Origin: Brassicibacter mesophilus
GTDB lineage: Bacteria > Bacillota > Clostridia > Tissierellales > Proteiniboraceae
NCBI RefSeq assembly: GCF_050433385.1
Contig: NZ_JBNPXI010000024.1
Coordinates: 1-64,000, forward strand
DNA: 64,000 bases
Direction of reading: 5' to 3'
A program made the position numbers and the translations under genes. The first letter of the stretch is position 1. Every line of letters starts with the position of its first letter. Under the pieces are notes generated by a model. The model was not told where the DNA came from, did not search any database, and was given only the letters and a program-made list of their open reading frames with translations. Shown here piece by piece: positions 63,144 to 64,000 of this stretch.

Positions 63144-63486
63144 AATAAATCCTCCAAAGTTATTCATTTTTATCAATTCATTCACTAATGTATTCTATAA
63201 CATAATAACAAAAAAATGCCGTTATTTATAGTACAGTTCACCGTTTCGCTGCAACTGCAGCTTTTATTTATAAAGTTTACAAGCCTAGTACTTATTTTTT
63301 TACCTCCTATTTAACCAGTTGAAGACCATTAGAAGTTATAAATAGCCAGCCTTATAATAACTATATTTTTAGTAAATAAAATTTTATTATGACAGCTAAC
63401 CTATAACTATAATATAAAGCGTAATGTCTAATACTTTAGAAACTTTAATAGATTTTTACATTGTTGTGGCTAGATTTAACTCAATT

Positions 63487-63532
63487 AAAAATTCTTCCAA
63501 AACGAAACCTTTGATGTTTGGGAAGAATTTTT
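63487..63532 (-). terminator. Terminator of the gene cut by the window end
   Basis: AAAATTCTTCC pairs with GGGAAGAATTTT (one G-T pair), with T-runs on both sides. The remainder of 63144-63486 (about 340 bp) holds no gene or element I recognise. Confidence 0.7.
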
Positions 63533-63534
63533 AT

Positions 63535-64000
63535 TTACTGAAGTCTTATATTTTCAATCAATATTGATCCACTTGTAGTCTGGTCAAAAACAAGTTCAAG
63601 AGACGTAATTTTATCTAATTCAATATTTTTAAACTTATCAAGCGGCAACATCAAACTCCCAAGTGGGGTTGGCTTTGACCAATAGAATAATTCCTCTTCA
63701 AATATTTCTGTTCTCTTAAGTTCCCCAGGTGTTAAAGATAAAGCGTTCAGTTTGTCTGGCAAAGTCACAGTTGCTGTATTACCCATTTCATCAACTAATC
63801 GCACCTTAAATTCTTGGTATGAACGATTTTGATTATCCGAATCTGCTGGATCCACTAGTATATCTATTGATAATGACTTATAATTACTTATATCCTGCAT
63901 AATTGGTTTAAATGTAATCTTAGACGTGTTTTGATCCCATTTAACTTTTAAAAATCCTCTAGTCTTTTGCTCTCCCTCTCCACTAGTGATTGTATCTGCA
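63535..64000 (-). CDS. 3' end of a gene of unknown function, cut by the window end
   Basis: The reading frame is open to the last base of the window, so the start lies outside it. The visible 155 residues are hydrophilic and beta-rich (VKWDQNTSKITFKP, then SNYKSLSIDILVDPAD, and a final SGSILIENIRLQ). The pattern, with a LELVFD strand and an ENIRL end, resembles the carbohydrate-binding jelly-roll domains that close some secreted glycosidases. This is a guess. A terminator follows. Confidence 0.55.
   Translation of the reverse strand, partial: ADTITSGEGEQKTRGFLKVKWDQNTSKITFKPIMQDISNYKSLSIDILVDPADSDNQNRSYQEFKVRLVDEMGNTATVTLPDKLNALSLTPGELKRTEIFEEELFYWSKPTPLGSLMLPLDKFKNIELDKITSLELVFDQTTSGSILIENIRLQ

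Noticed and set aside
1..64000. CRISPR arrays, insertion sequences, prophage genes, tRNA and rRNA genes
   Set aside because: I looked for regular repeats, transposases or integrases, phage structural genes and tRNA cloverleaf ends and saw none. A tRNA scan could still find a missed one.

Overview
The window is low-GC DNA from a Gram-positive anaerobe, most likely a spore-forming member of the Clostridia. The reasons are AT-rich intergenic DNA, strong AGGAGG ribosome binding sites with many GTG and TTG starts, two T-box leaders, an archaeal-type AspRS with an Asn-type leader (indirect Asn-tRNA synthesis), a Spo0E-type phosphatase domain, GlpP, HelD and many lipoproteins. I see no rRNA, tRNA, insertion sequence, prophage or CRISPR array. 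The gene content is chromosomal and dominated by transport, signalling and stress functions.

Layout. 0.1-3 kb: a TrpXYZ-like ABC importer on the plus strand behind a consensus sigma-A promoter. 3-10.2 kb, minus strand: YeiH-type exporter with a LysR regulator and a small membrane-anchored protein, a MATE pump, an MFS pump, and a neurotransmitter-type sodium symporter behind a T-box leader. 10.9-16 kb: aldose epimerase, a four-LysM protein and two c-di-GMP enzymes. 16-20.6 kb: a Spo0E-domain protein, a TetR regulator with a palindromic operator, a nucleotidyltransferase and an acyltransferase/DUF6320 pair. 20.7-23.2 kb: a UBA-domain protein and a two-component system. 23.4-28 kb: argH with an NhaC-type antiporter, and an MFS pump. 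28.2-30 kb: AspS2 behind a T-box leader with two terminator modules. 30-37.3 kb: DUF4438, Nudix, a histidine kinase/lipoprotein pair, an RsiV-like protein and a TcyP-like symporter. 37.6-41.7 kb: an O-acetylation cluster (DHHW, MBOAT, DUF4358, SGNH). 42-47 kb: MsrB, HelD, GlpP, a methyltransferase and RidA.

47.2-54.3 kb: the most unusual locus, an oligopeptide-type ABC importer. Its binding protein appears circularly permuted: the segment that normally ends the protein comes first. Both permeases carry N-terminal extensions of roughly 190-230 residues with extra membrane segments. The promoter region has a sigma-54-like GG-N10-GC element and two long inverted repeats.

54.5-64 kb: a HAD hydrolase, a BCCT transporter behind an unidentified structured leader with an intrinsic terminator, an Old Yellow Enzyme gene broken by one TGA, an XRE/peptide-deformylase operon with operator-like direct repeats, two GNATs, a remnant of a D-aminoacylase gene, VOC and zinc-ribbon genes next to a WYL regulator, and a gene cut by the window end.

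All calls rest on reading motifs by eye. No similarity search or folding program was run.
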